Source: Gammaproteobacteria bacterium (lineage in GTDB: Bacteria; Pseudomonadota; Gammaproteobacteria; GCA-001735895). From it: a DNA stretch of 10,523 nucleotides. Location of the stretch: the NCBI GenBank assembly GCA_029288195.1, contig JARFPR010000003.1, positions 1 to 10,523 of the forward strand, read 5' to 3'. Numbering within the stretch: the stretch's first letter is position 1; every line of letters starts with the position of its first letter. The translations under genes and the position numbers were made by a program. The notes under the pieces were generated by a model. It was given only the letters and a program-made list of their open reading frames with translations, was not told the origin of the DNA and ran no database searches. Positions 1-6,666 of the stretch are shown in pieces.

Positions 1-236
1 GCGCGCCAGTCGATTTCCCGGTAAACAACCTTGAACAGGTAGACGCTGGCAATAAAATCCACCACCAGGATTTTCGATACGATGCTATAGGGCGTAAAAA
101 ACAGGGTCAGAATTGCGAGGATAAAAGCAGGGCCACCGAAACCGGTGAATCCGCGGATCAAGCCGGCGCCGAAGGCGACGATGGCTACAATTGCCATGCC
201 CGGCTCGCCACTTAAACTGATATTGAGGAAATCCAC
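1..236 (-). CDS. TSUP (TauE/SafE) family membrane protein, N-terminal part
   Basis: N-terminal 78 codons of a membrane protein that continues past base 1. The visible protein has a hydrophobic first helix with the glycine-rich motif AFGAGLIRGFTGFGG, typical of the first repeat of TSUP/TauE-SafE proteins (inner-membrane anion permeases, often for sulfite, sulfoacetate or other organic acids). A second hydrophobic stretch (FILAILTLFFTPYSIVSK) and a third (ILVVDFIASVYLFKVVY) follow. The start is taken as GTG at 236, because an in-frame TAA lies three codons upstream; the ATG at 197 is the only other early choice and would cut off 13 polar residues. No strong ribosome site is visible. The gene begins 12 bp after the flavin oxidase stop, so it is probably the next member of the same operon. 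The substrate cannot be told from this fragment. Confidence 0.75.
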   Translation of the reverse strand, partial: MDFLNISLSGEPGMAIVAIVAFGAGLIRGFTGFGGPAFILAILTLFFTPYSIVSKILVVDFIASVYLFKVVYREIDWR

Positions 237-248
237 CTGACTTTATCT

Positions 249-1616
249 TTAAAAATTGAAGCGATCGCGCAGGCTGTAAATAGCCAGGCCGGCTCGAACA
301 TACTGGCGGCGTAAAAACGCGAGTGGAAATCTGGGCGGTCTGCCGCGAATGATGGCGGGTAGGTGCGTTGGCGAAACGCTGTTTCCGGAATTTTTCCCCG
401 CCATCCATCTGGCCAGTTCCCGCCCGCTCCAGGTAGCGCTGTTGACCCCGTTACCGTGGTAGCCGTAAGCAAAGAAAACTGATTTATCCTCGGGCATCCT
501 GCCGATCGATGGTCGTAAATTCAACGCCATGCAAACCAGTCCACGCCATTGGTGGGTGTACTCGATACCCGCAAATTGCGGCCACATTCGTGTAATTGAT
601 TGCTTGAGTTGACTAAAGGTTTGCTCGGCCCCCGCCGGGTCACCGATGTGATTGGCGCGGCCACCCAGCATAAAACGCCCGTCTTTCAGCAGGCGATAGT
701 AGAAAAACATATGCTTCGAGTTAATCGTCGGATTTTCGGTATGCCAGCCTTTTTGCTGTAATTCGGACGCACTCATCGGCCGGGTGACGACAATGGCACT
801 TTGCACGGGTAATGGCCTGCCTTTAACACCGTGATGCAAGTGCTCGGGCATGAAGCCATTACCGGTCAGAATAACCCGTTTGGCGTGCAGGCTGCCGCTG
901 GCGGTTTCGAGCAGATGGCCGCCATCTTCCTGCTTGCGCCAGTGTACAACCTCGCTGTACGCGTGGATTCGAGCACCCCTGCGTTCTGTGGCAGCAGCAA
1001 GCCCATGGGCATAGCGTAACGGATGAAGTGCAAACGAAGGCCTGAGTGCTATAGCGCCGTGTTGATGCGGTGAGTCGTAGCCGATCTCGCGGAACTCGTC
1101 CTGACTATGGACGGTGACGTCGAGGCCTAGCAGCGTCTGCTCGAGTTCTGCCTGTTTTTGCAGGTCGACGAAATGGTCAGGGCTGTCAGCAACGATGAAC
1201 TCGCAGTCACCCTGTGGCAGGTAGTCAATATTTTCATCCTCGCCCAGCGCGCGCACGAGGTTTACCGCTTCTGCCTGGCTTTGATGGAAGCCGCGGGTTT
1301 GCTCGACGCCGAACCGCTTCAACTGGGACTTCAATGAGACCTTGGTGCCACCCATGGTGCAAAAGCCTCCGTTGCGTCCCGAAGCGCCCCAGCCAATGTG
1401 CCCAGCTTCGAGCAGGCATACATCGACGCTGAAATCGCGCGCCAGGTGCAAAGCCGCTGAAAGTCCGGTATAGCCGCCGCCGATGATCGCGACATCACAA
1501 CTTTGCGTTCCTGAGAGCGGTTCGCCTTTCAATTTCGAGGAGCCCGCAGTTGCCTCCCAGTACGACGGTTGTACCTGGTCAAACTGGTAAAGGCTGGGAT
1601 GAAACAGCGTCTTCAT
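249..1616 (-). CDS. FAD-dependent amine oxidase-like oxidoreductase (DAO family)
   Basis: 455-residue soluble flavoprotein of the DAO (D-amino-acid oxidase/glycine oxidase) superfamily, closest in look to the PuuB/OrdL group (gamma-glutamylputrescine oxidase-like). The N-terminal Rossmann motif DVAIIGGGYTGLSAA (residues 41-55, glycines 46, 48, 51) ends with the ribose-binding acid E70, followed by the family signature WGASGRNGG (76-84). The C-terminal flavin-contact segment YGYHGNGVNSATWSG lies at about 384-398. Length is normal for the group. Cys86 follows the signature directly (GRNGGFC). Such enzymes oxidise C-N bonds of primary or secondary amines, making an aldehyde or keto acid, ammonia or amine, and a reduced flavin. 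The start ATG is 1 bp past the BenE-type gene stop, suggesting translational coupling; no Shine-Dalgarno sequence is seen. Its place in a hut operon suggests a nitrogen-containing substrate, perhaps an amine related to histidine, but the substrate is not shown by the sequence. Confidence 0.88.
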   Translation of the reverse strand: MKTLFHPSLYQFDQVQPSYWEATAGSSKLKGEPLSGTQSCDVAIIGGGYTGLSAALHLARDFSVDVCLLEAGHIGWGASGRNGGFCTMGGTKVSLKSQLKRFGVEQTRGFHQSQAEAVNLVRALGEDENIDYLPQGDCEFIVADSPDHFVDLQKQAELEQTLLGLDVTVHSQDEFREIGYDSPHQHGAIALRPSFALHPLRYAHGLAAATERRGARIHAYSEVVHWRKQEDGGHLLETASGSLHAKRVILTGNGFMPEHLHHGVKGRPLPVQSAIVVTRPMSASELQQKGWHTENPTINSKHMFFYYRLLKDGRFMLGGRANHIGDPAGAEQTFSQLKQSITRMWPQFAGIEYTHQWRGLVCMALNLRPSIGRMPEDKSVFFAYGYHGNGVNSATWSGRELARWMAGKNSGNSVSPTHLPAIIRGRPPRFPLAFLRRQYVRAGLAIYSLRDRFNF

Positions 1617-1617
1617 T

Positions 1618-2799
1618 TTACTTTTTTCTGGTAAACATAAAGTTGGCGGTGACTCCCGCGACCAGTCCCCAAAAAGCTGCGCCGATTCCGAACAGGCTGA
1701 TTCCCGATGCGGTTACCACAAAGGTGATCACCGCTGCCTCGCGTGAGGCGCTATCGGATACAGCAGTATAGAGGCTGTTGGCTATTGTGGATAGCAGAGC
1801 CAGCCCGGCGAGTGCGAGCACGAACTCGACTGGAAAGGCAGCAAATAACGCCGCGATAGCACTGCCGAAAATGCCTAGCAGGAGATAAAAAATCCCGGTA
1901 CTAAAACCGGCGATATAGCGTTTACTGCTATCGACGTGCGCTTCAGGGCTGGTGCAGATGGCGGCGGTTATTGCGGCGAGGTTGATAGCAAAACCGCCAA
2001 AAGGCGCGAGTATCAGCGTTGCGATCCCGGTCCAGCTAATCATGGGTGAGATTGGAGCCGCGTAGCCCGCGGTGCGCAAGACTGCAATCCCGGGAATATT
2101 CTGTGACACCATGGTGACCACGAATAGCGGAATGCCAACTCCTATGATTGCCGTGAGCGAGAACTCGGGAATGACTAATTGGGGCGCATTAATCGCCGGT
2201 GTGAAGCTGGAAAAATCAAGCAGGCCCCGAAATTGACAGACTAATAAACCGGCGATCAGAACAAGCAAAATAGTGTAACGCGGGATTATCTTCCTCGCGA
2301 CCAGGTAAACCACAAACATTACCAGTACCAATCCAAATTGAGACTCAAGCGACAGAAAAGCATCGATTCCAAACTTGAACAAAACTCCGGCGAGCATACC
2401 GGCAGCGAGCGGAATGGGTATCCGATCCATTACTTTTTCGAACCAGCCGGTAATTCCCGACAGGGTTATTAATACGGCAGAAAATACGAAGGCCCCGATT
2501 GCTTCGGGCAGGCTGATGCCTTGCAGCGAAGTCACCAGTAACGCGGCCCCAGGAGTCGACCAGGCAGTGATGATGGGCATTTTATAACGCCACGACAGGC
2601 CGAGGGTAGTAAGACCCAGGCCGATGCCCAGTGCCATCATCCACGAGCCGATTTGATCGGTGCTTGCGCCGGCGGCCTTGGCCGCCTGAAAAACGATGAC
2701 CGCAGAACTACTGTAGCCAATCAGTACCGAGGCGAAGCCCGCCGACAGCGCGGGCAGATGAAAGTATTGCCTGAATGACAGGCGAGCAGAATTTGCCAT
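1618..2799 (-). CDS. benE: BenE-family transporter (benzoate/H+ symporter-like)
   Basis: 393-residue polytopic inner-membrane protein that matches the BenE family (benzoate-proton symporter; E. coli YdcO is a member) along its whole length. Family landmarks visible: IGYSSSAVIVFQAA (27-40), the AWSTPGAALL loop (79-88), SQNIPGIAVLRTAGY (232-246), ITAAICTSPEAH (277-288) and the C-terminal GIGAAFWGLVAGV. About 11-12 hydrophobic helices can be seen and the protein looks intact. Known members take up benzoate or have no known substrate. There are no benzoate-degradation genes here; the gene sits four bases after the EamA transporter and one base before the flavin oxidase, within the hut transcript. 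A reasonable inference is uptake of an aromatic carboxylate such as urocanate. The start at ATG 2799 fits the family N-terminus, although no clear ribosome site precedes it. The family call is firm; the substrate is open. Confidence 0.92.
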   Translation of the reverse strand: MANSARLSFRQYFHLPALSAGFASVLIGYSSSAVIVFQAAKAAGASTDQIGSWMMALGIGLGLTTLGLSWRYKMPIITAWSTPGAALLVTSLQGISLPEAIGAFVFSAVLITLSGITGWFEKVMDRIPIPLAAGMLAGVLFKFGIDAFLSLESQFGLVLVMFVVYLVARKIIPRYTILLVLIAGLLVCQFRGLLDFSSFTPAINAPQLVIPEFSLTAIIGVGIPLFVVTMVSQNIPGIAVLRTAGYAAPISPMISWTGIATLILAPFGGFAINLAAITAAICTSPEAHVDSSKRYIAGFSTGIFYLLLGIFGSAIAALFAAFPVEFVLALAGLALLSTIANSLYTAVSDSASREAAVITFVVTASGISLFGIGAAFWGLVAGVTANFMFTRKK

Positions 2800-2803
2800 A
2801 TTA

Positions 2804-3676
2804 TTATTTTGCGCGAAACGCGAGTACGACCCCGACCATGATAATCGATGAGGCCAGCATAAAGATCAACGATAAGTTCTCCGCCAGAATAAGCCAGGCC
2901 AGGATAACGCCGGACACCGGCTGCAGAAACTGAAACAGGCCGACGCGCGCAATGCCGCCGGTGCCCAGTGCCCAGTACCAGAGAATGTAAGCCACGATAG
3001 TGACCCCGATAGCCTGGTACAGTAGTCCCGACCAGGCATAGCTTCCCGCGCTTTGTAGACTGGTGCTATCGATCACCAGGGGTGCCACCGGCAACAACAT
3101 AATGGCAAACAGGCCCACGCCCCAGAAGGTGGTGCCCCGGGCCGAGTAACCGGTGCGTTGCAGGCGTGCACCGGCGACATACCCCAGCGATGCGAACAGG
3201 GTTGAGAGCCATACCAGCAGGTCACCTGCGATACTGGCGGATGCGTTACCGGCATCCGGTTCGTAGAGCAGCAACGCTTCGCCTGCGAACGCGATGGTGC
3301 AACCAAGCCACCAGGTGATTCGGGGTTTTTTCCGGTCCCATGCCATTGCGATGGCGCCGGTCAGAACCGGCAACATTGCCAGAATCATGGTTGCATGATT
3401 GGCCGTGGTCTGGCTTACACCAAAGGTGAACAGCAAGGGAAAGCCGATAAATCCGCAGCCACCCGATAACAGTAGCAACGATCTTTGTTGAATCGATGCG
3501 GGTAGCTTTATACGCAGGGCGAATGCAAGTGGTATGGCGATAAAGCCGCCGATCACGGTACGCATTATGGAGACGTCGAGGGGACTGATTGCTGAAACCG
3601 CCACCTTGGTCGCGATCGCAGAACCACCGAATATTACGACCGCTCCCAGCGCGGCGGCAAAAACAAGCCAGCTCAT
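2804..3676 (-). CDS. EamA/DMT-superfamily transporter
   Basis: 290-residue inner-membrane protein with about ten hydrophobic helices in two repeats, the layout of the drug/metabolite transporter superfamily with tandem EamA domains (roughly 3-135 and 150-288). The first repeat begins VVIFGGSAIATKVAVSAISPLDV, followed by an arginine-containing helix (IMRTVIGGFIAIPLAFALR). The second ends with the usual glutamate-bearing segment AWLILAENLSLIFMLASSIIMVGVVLA. Members export or exchange amino acids, nucleosides and other metabolites, but substrates cannot be read from sequence. The start ATG at 3676 lies 47 bp after the YrbL-like gene, the largest gap in the minus-strand operon, with a GGAG about 11 bases before it. 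Four bases separate it from the BenE-type gene downstream. In context it may export an overflow product or take up a nitrogen source; this is inference. Confidence 0.88.
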   Translation of the reverse strand: MSWLVFAAALGAVVIFGGSAIATKVAVSAISPLDVSIMRTVIGGFIAIPLAFALRIKLPASIQQRSLLLLSGGCGFIGFPLLFTFGVSQTTANHATMILAMLPVLTGAIAMAWDRKKPRITWWLGCTIAFAGEALLLYEPDAGNASASIAGDLLVWLSTLFASLGYVAGARLQRTGYSARGTTFWGVGLFAIMLLPVAPLVIDSTSLQSAGSYAWSGLLYQAIGVTIVAYILWYWALGTGGIARVGLFQFLQPVSGVILAWLILAENLSLIFMLASSIIMVGVVLAFRAK

Positions 3677-3723
3677 ATCTCAGGATACTCCGGTGTCCTG
3701 CCCTTTTGCTTGCTCGTGGTTAG

Positions 3724-4314
3724 TTATTCTGTATCTGCCGCTTCACGTTGCATGCGAACCTCGCGGGTGCGATAAACGCCGGCCAGGAACCGAGCCCAGC
3801 GGCGTCGAATTTTACGTTGCACCAGGAACGGGAAAAAATCCAGCCAGTTGAGTGCGGTGACATCGCCGAGGCCATCGATCGCGACCAGTCGCGTTTCACG
3901 CGTCGACACTTTCTGTACCAGCAGGGCACCAATGGTCAGGTCATGATTAAATATGATCAGGTTTTGCAGAAATGAGTGTTTCAGTTCATCCAGGTAGGGT
4001 TCAAATTCTTCAATCAGACAGCCCTGGGCGAGATACCAGTTCAGCGGTCTTGAAACCTCACCATCGTAGTTACGAATCAGGTCGACAACGATACCCTGAC
4101 CAAGGTTGGTTTCGCAGAGGCCGTAAAACTTCGGGATATGCTTTTCATCAACGCCACCACGCTTTTGTAAGCCCCGATAAAACTTGATTTCGCGTTGCGA
4201 TTGCTTGTTGACTTCACCCCTCGAAATCTTGATTGCTTTGCGCGGGTCGTCGGGGTGAACATAGCAGGCTCGTTCTTTTCCCCTGCCGATCGGCTCTTTG
4301 GTGATCTGCAGCAT
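3724..4314 (-). CDS. YrbL-family protein (PhoP-regulatory-network, kinase-like fold)
   Basis: 196-residue soluble protein resembling E. coli YrbL over its whole length: an N-terminal GRGKERACYVHPDDPRKAIK block (10-29) like YrbL's GTGRHRKCYAHPEDAQRCIK, then REIKFYRGL (41-49), IPKFYGLCETNLGQGIVVDLI (60-80) and VAIDGLGD (144-151). YrbL is known as a member of the PhoPQ/BasRS regulons with no settled biochemical role; the family is related to protein kinases. By hand alignment, K29 and E42 sit where the kinase ATP-anchoring Lys/Glu pair would be. NHDLTIGALL (123-132) matches the catalytic loop, with D125 kept but Ala130 in place of the usual Asn, and D147 sits at the DFG position. It may be an active small-molecule kinase or a pseudokinase. 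It lies 12 bp after hutG and lacks a clear Shine-Dalgarno sequence, so it may depend on coupling to hutG. Its link to histidine breakdown is unexplained. Confidence 0.8.
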   Translation of the reverse strand: MLQITKEPIGRGKERACYVHPDDPRKAIKISRGEVNKQSQREIKFYRGLQKRGGVDEKHIPKFYGLCETNLGQGIVVDLIRNYDGEVSRPLNWYLAQGCLIEEFEPYLDELKHSFLQNLIIFNHDLTIGALLVQKVSTRETRLVAIDGLGDVTALNWLDFFPFLVQRKIRRRWARFLAGVYRTREVRMQREAADTE

Positions 4315-4326
4315 GGATGAAAGGAT

Positions 4327-5109
4327 TTAATCCAGGATTTTAGTCAGGGTTTTCAGGATATCGCCAAGAATAGCACGAAGTTTGTCAGCCTTGTCATCAG
4401 TGTAGTGCCACGGCGGCGCCTCGACCATGTAATTACATTGCGCCAGTTCCATCTGGATAGCGTGAAACCCGCGCCCGGGTTCACCATAGTGCCGTGTGGT
4501 CCAGCCCCCCTTGAAGCGACCATTCGCCACGGTGCGATATTCCGAGGCTCGAGTACAGGCGCTGCGAACCGCGGATTCAATCACCGCGTCACAGCTACTG
4601 CCGTTGTTGGTGCCGATATTAAAGTCGGGTAATTTACCCTCGAATAAATAGGGTACGAGTGAGCGAATCGAGTGGCAGTCGTAAAGTATTGCATAGCCGA
4701 ACTTTTGATGAATTCGCTCGAGTTGCTCGCGTAGTGCGTCGTGATAAGGCTGGTGATACAGCTGCTGGCGCTGCTTTATCTCGTCCTGCGAAGGCGCCTG
4801 TCCGTCGAGGTATATTTCGTCACCGTCAAAAGTCGTAGTAGGACACAAGCTGGTCGTGTTTTGCCCGGGGTAAAGGGACTCGTCGGCCGGATCGCGATTT
4901 GCATCAATGACGTAACGATGTATCGAGGTGCTGACGATGGTGGTATCGCTGAGCAAACCTGCATAGAGACGGCTGATATGCCAATCGGTATCGGCCCTGG
5001 CCTGGCCATGGTGGTTGAGCCTGGCCAGGATTGAATCGGGTATATCAATACCGCCATGGGGCTGAGCGAGCAGTAACGGGCTGTCGCCGCGTTTGATGTC
5101 AGGTTTCAT
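4327..5109 (-). CDS. hutG: N-formylglutamate amidohydrolase (N-formylglutamate deformylase)
   Basis: 260-residue cytoplasmic hydrolase of the FGase family that splits N-formylglutamate into glutamate and formate, the last step of the five-step histidine pathway. Visible family marks: LAQPHGGIDIP (14-24, putative metal-ligand His18), TDWHISRLY (41-49), RYVIDANRDP (65-74), CPTTTFDG (89-96), LYDCHSIRS (142-150, His146), GRFKGGWTTRHYG (197-209) and HAIQMEL (216-222, Gln219-Glu221). Length is usual for proteobacterial HutG. The start ATG at 5109 overlaps the hutH stop in an ATGA arrangement (4 bp), a sign of translational coupling. Pairing with hutF fits: HutF makes exactly the substrate this enzyme needs, whereas organisms using formiminoglutamase (the other protein called HutG) do not need HutF. 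Confidence 0.96.
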   Translation of the reverse strand: MKPDIKRGDSPLLLAQPHGGIDIPDSILARLNHHGQARADTDWHISRLYAGLLSDTTIVSTSIHRYVIDANRDPADESLYPGQNTTSLCPTTTFDGDEIYLDGQAPSQDEIKQRQQLYHQPYHDALREQLERIHQKFGYAILYDCHSIRSLVPYLFEGKLPDFNIGTNNGSSCDAVIESAVRSACTRASEYRTVANGRFKGGWTTRHYGEPGRGFHAIQMELAQCNYMVEAPPWHYTDDKADKLRAILGDILKTLTKILD

Positions 5110-6653
5110 GGATCGAGCTGAGGCAGCAGGCCGATTTCACCCAGTGAGGCAATGATGCTTCTATCCATAACCATTTGCTTGATCTCGGCGATGTCATCTG
5201 CCAGGTAGCGATCTTGCTCAAGCGCTGCCACGTGAGCGCGAACTTTTTTTATGACCTCGCGCAGGCGCGCGCTGGTCTGGATCGGCGCACGAAGTTCCAC
5301 GCCCTGGACACCGACCAGCAGCTCGATCGCGATAATATGAGCCAGGTTGTGGTTCATTTCAGCCAGCCGACGCGCGCCATGACAGGCCATCGAAACATGA
5401 TCTTCCTGGTTGGCGCTGGTCGGAGTTGAATCCAGCGAGCAGGGCATGGCGCGCTGCTTGTTTTCGGCCATTAACGCGGCCGAGGTGACTTCGGCGATCA
5501 TGAAACCCGAGTTGAGCCCGGGATCGGGTGAAAGAAACGCGGGCAGACCAAAGTTTTGCGCCGGGTCGACGGTGTTCGCGATACGGCGCTGGGCGATAGA
5601 ACCGATCTCGGCAATTGCGAGCGCACATTGATCAGCGCCGAAAGCCACCGGTTCTGCATGGAAATTACCACCGGAGAGAATCGACTCGTCTTCGACCACC
5701 ACTATCGGGTTGTCGGTTACCGCATTCGCTTCGATCTCGAGCATCTGCGCAACATGCCGAAACTGATCGAGGCAGGCGCCCATAACCTGTGGCTGACAGC
5801 GAATGCTATAGGGATCCTGTACGCGTTCGTCATCATCGCGGTGAGATTCCCTGATTTTGGATCCCTCCAGCAAAGCACGCAGGCAAAGCGCGACATCGAT
5901 CTGCCCCTGCAGACCCCTGAGCTCATGGATTTCCGGTCGAAAAGGAGCGGGTGAATTCATCAATGCATCGGTCGAGAGCGCGCCTGAAATCAATGCAGTT
6001 TGCGCAAGACTCCAGGCGTCAAACAGGCCCGCGAGCGCGAGCGCGGTCGATACCTGGGTACCGTTAATCATGCCAAGACCTTCTTTTGGTCCCAGCTTGA
6101 GTGGTTCCAGTTTTACCGCTTTGAGCGCATCGGCAGCCGGTATGGTTTTTTCCTGGTAAACCACGAAACCTTCTCCAATTATCGTTGCGGCCAGGTGCGC
6201 AAGCGGGGCCAGGTCTCCTGATGCACCGACCGACCCCTGTCCTGGAATCAGCGGAATTATGTCGAGTTGCAGAAAAGTTTGCAGGCGCAGGATCAGGTCC
6301 CAACGAACGCCCGAAGCCCCGCGTCCCAGCGATATCATTTTCAACGCTATGATCAGGCGTACAACCTCGCGCGGTAACGGCTCGCCAACCCCGCAGCAGT
6401 GAGACAATACCAGGTTGCGCTGTAATCGCTCGGTTTGTGTGGAGGCGATATGCGTGCTCGCGAGTTTGCCGAAACCGGTGTTGATACCGTAAACCGGTTT
6501 ATCCCCACGGGCAGCATCGGCAACAATTTTAGCAGCAGCATCGACCCGGGATTTGCAGGCATCGTCAAGGCGCACCGGTATGTCACTGCGGTAGATGCGG
6601 CGCAAATCCGCAATGCGTGCTTTGCCAGGTGTCAGTGTCAGTGCCTTGCTCAA
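5106..6653 (-). CDS. hutH: Histidine ammonia-lyase (histidase)
   Basis: 515-residue enzyme, normal family length, that removes ammonia from L-histidine to give trans-urocanate, the first step. The self-forming MIO electrophile comes from Ala144-Ser145-Gly146 in GSVGASGDLAP. Other active-site residues are present by hand alignment with P. putida histidase: Tyr55 (VYGINTGFG), His85 (LSH), Asn197 (MINGTQ), Gln279, Tyr282 and Arg285 (VQDPYSIRCQPQVMG), Phe331 (GGNFHAEP) and Glu417 (ANQEDHVSM). The start is TTG at 6653, not ATG: it gives the right N-terminus for the family (MSKALTLTPGKARIADLRRI) and has a good ribosome site six bases upstream. It follows hutF by 11 bp and overlaps hutG by 4 bp. Unusual detail: LSHCCGVG, with two cysteines where Pseudomonas enzymes have two alanines next to the active-site His. 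Complete set of catalytic residues, so activity is expected. Confidence 0.97.
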   Translation of the reverse strand: MSKALTLTPGKARIADLRRIYRSDIPVRLDDACKSRVDAAAKIVADAARGDKPVYGINTGFGKLASTHIASTQTERLQRNLVLSHCCGVGEPLPREVVRLIIALKMISLGRGASGVRWDLILRLQTFLQLDIIPLIPGQGSVGASGDLAPLAHLAATIIGEGFVVYQEKTIPAADALKAVKLEPLKLGPKEGLGMINGTQVSTALALAGLFDAWSLAQTALISGALSTDALMNSPAPFRPEIHELRGLQGQIDVALCLRALLEGSKIRESHRDDDERVQDPYSIRCQPQVMGACLDQFRHVAQMLEIEANAVTDNPIVVVEDESILSGGNFHAEPVAFGADQCALAIAEIGSIAQRRIANTVDPAQNFGLPAFLSPDPGLNSGFMIAEVTSAALMAENKQRAMPCSLDSTPTSANQEDHVSMACHGARRLAEMNHNLAHIIAIELLVGVQGVELRAPIQTSARLREVIKKVRAHVAALEQDRYLADDIAEIKQMVMDRSIIASLGEIGLLPQLDP

Positions 6654-6659
6654 TTCAAT

Positions 6660-6666
6660 CCCCTCT
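6660..6666 (-). promoter_or_regulatory. Ribosome binding site that fixes the TTG start of hutH
   Basis: On the minus strand AGAGGGG lies six bases before the TTG at 6653-6651 and overlaps the hutF stop codon (TAG, 6667-6665). The next in-frame ATG is far inside the protein, past conserved motifs, so this site together with family N-terminal similarity decides the start. Ribosomes finishing hutF would be placed to restart here. Confidence 0.7.

Noticed and set aside
1..4314. Ergothioneine-breakdown cluster, suggested by TSUP next to hut-like enzymes
   Set aside because: HutH keeps the histidase active-site residues, and no ergothionase or thiourocanate-specific enzyme is visible; TSUP alone is too weak a hint.
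4323..4333. GGATTTAATCC inverted repeat at the end of hutG as a terminator
   Set aside because: Arms of only five bases with one base between cannot form a hairpin, and there is no T-tract; the next gene begins 12 bp later.
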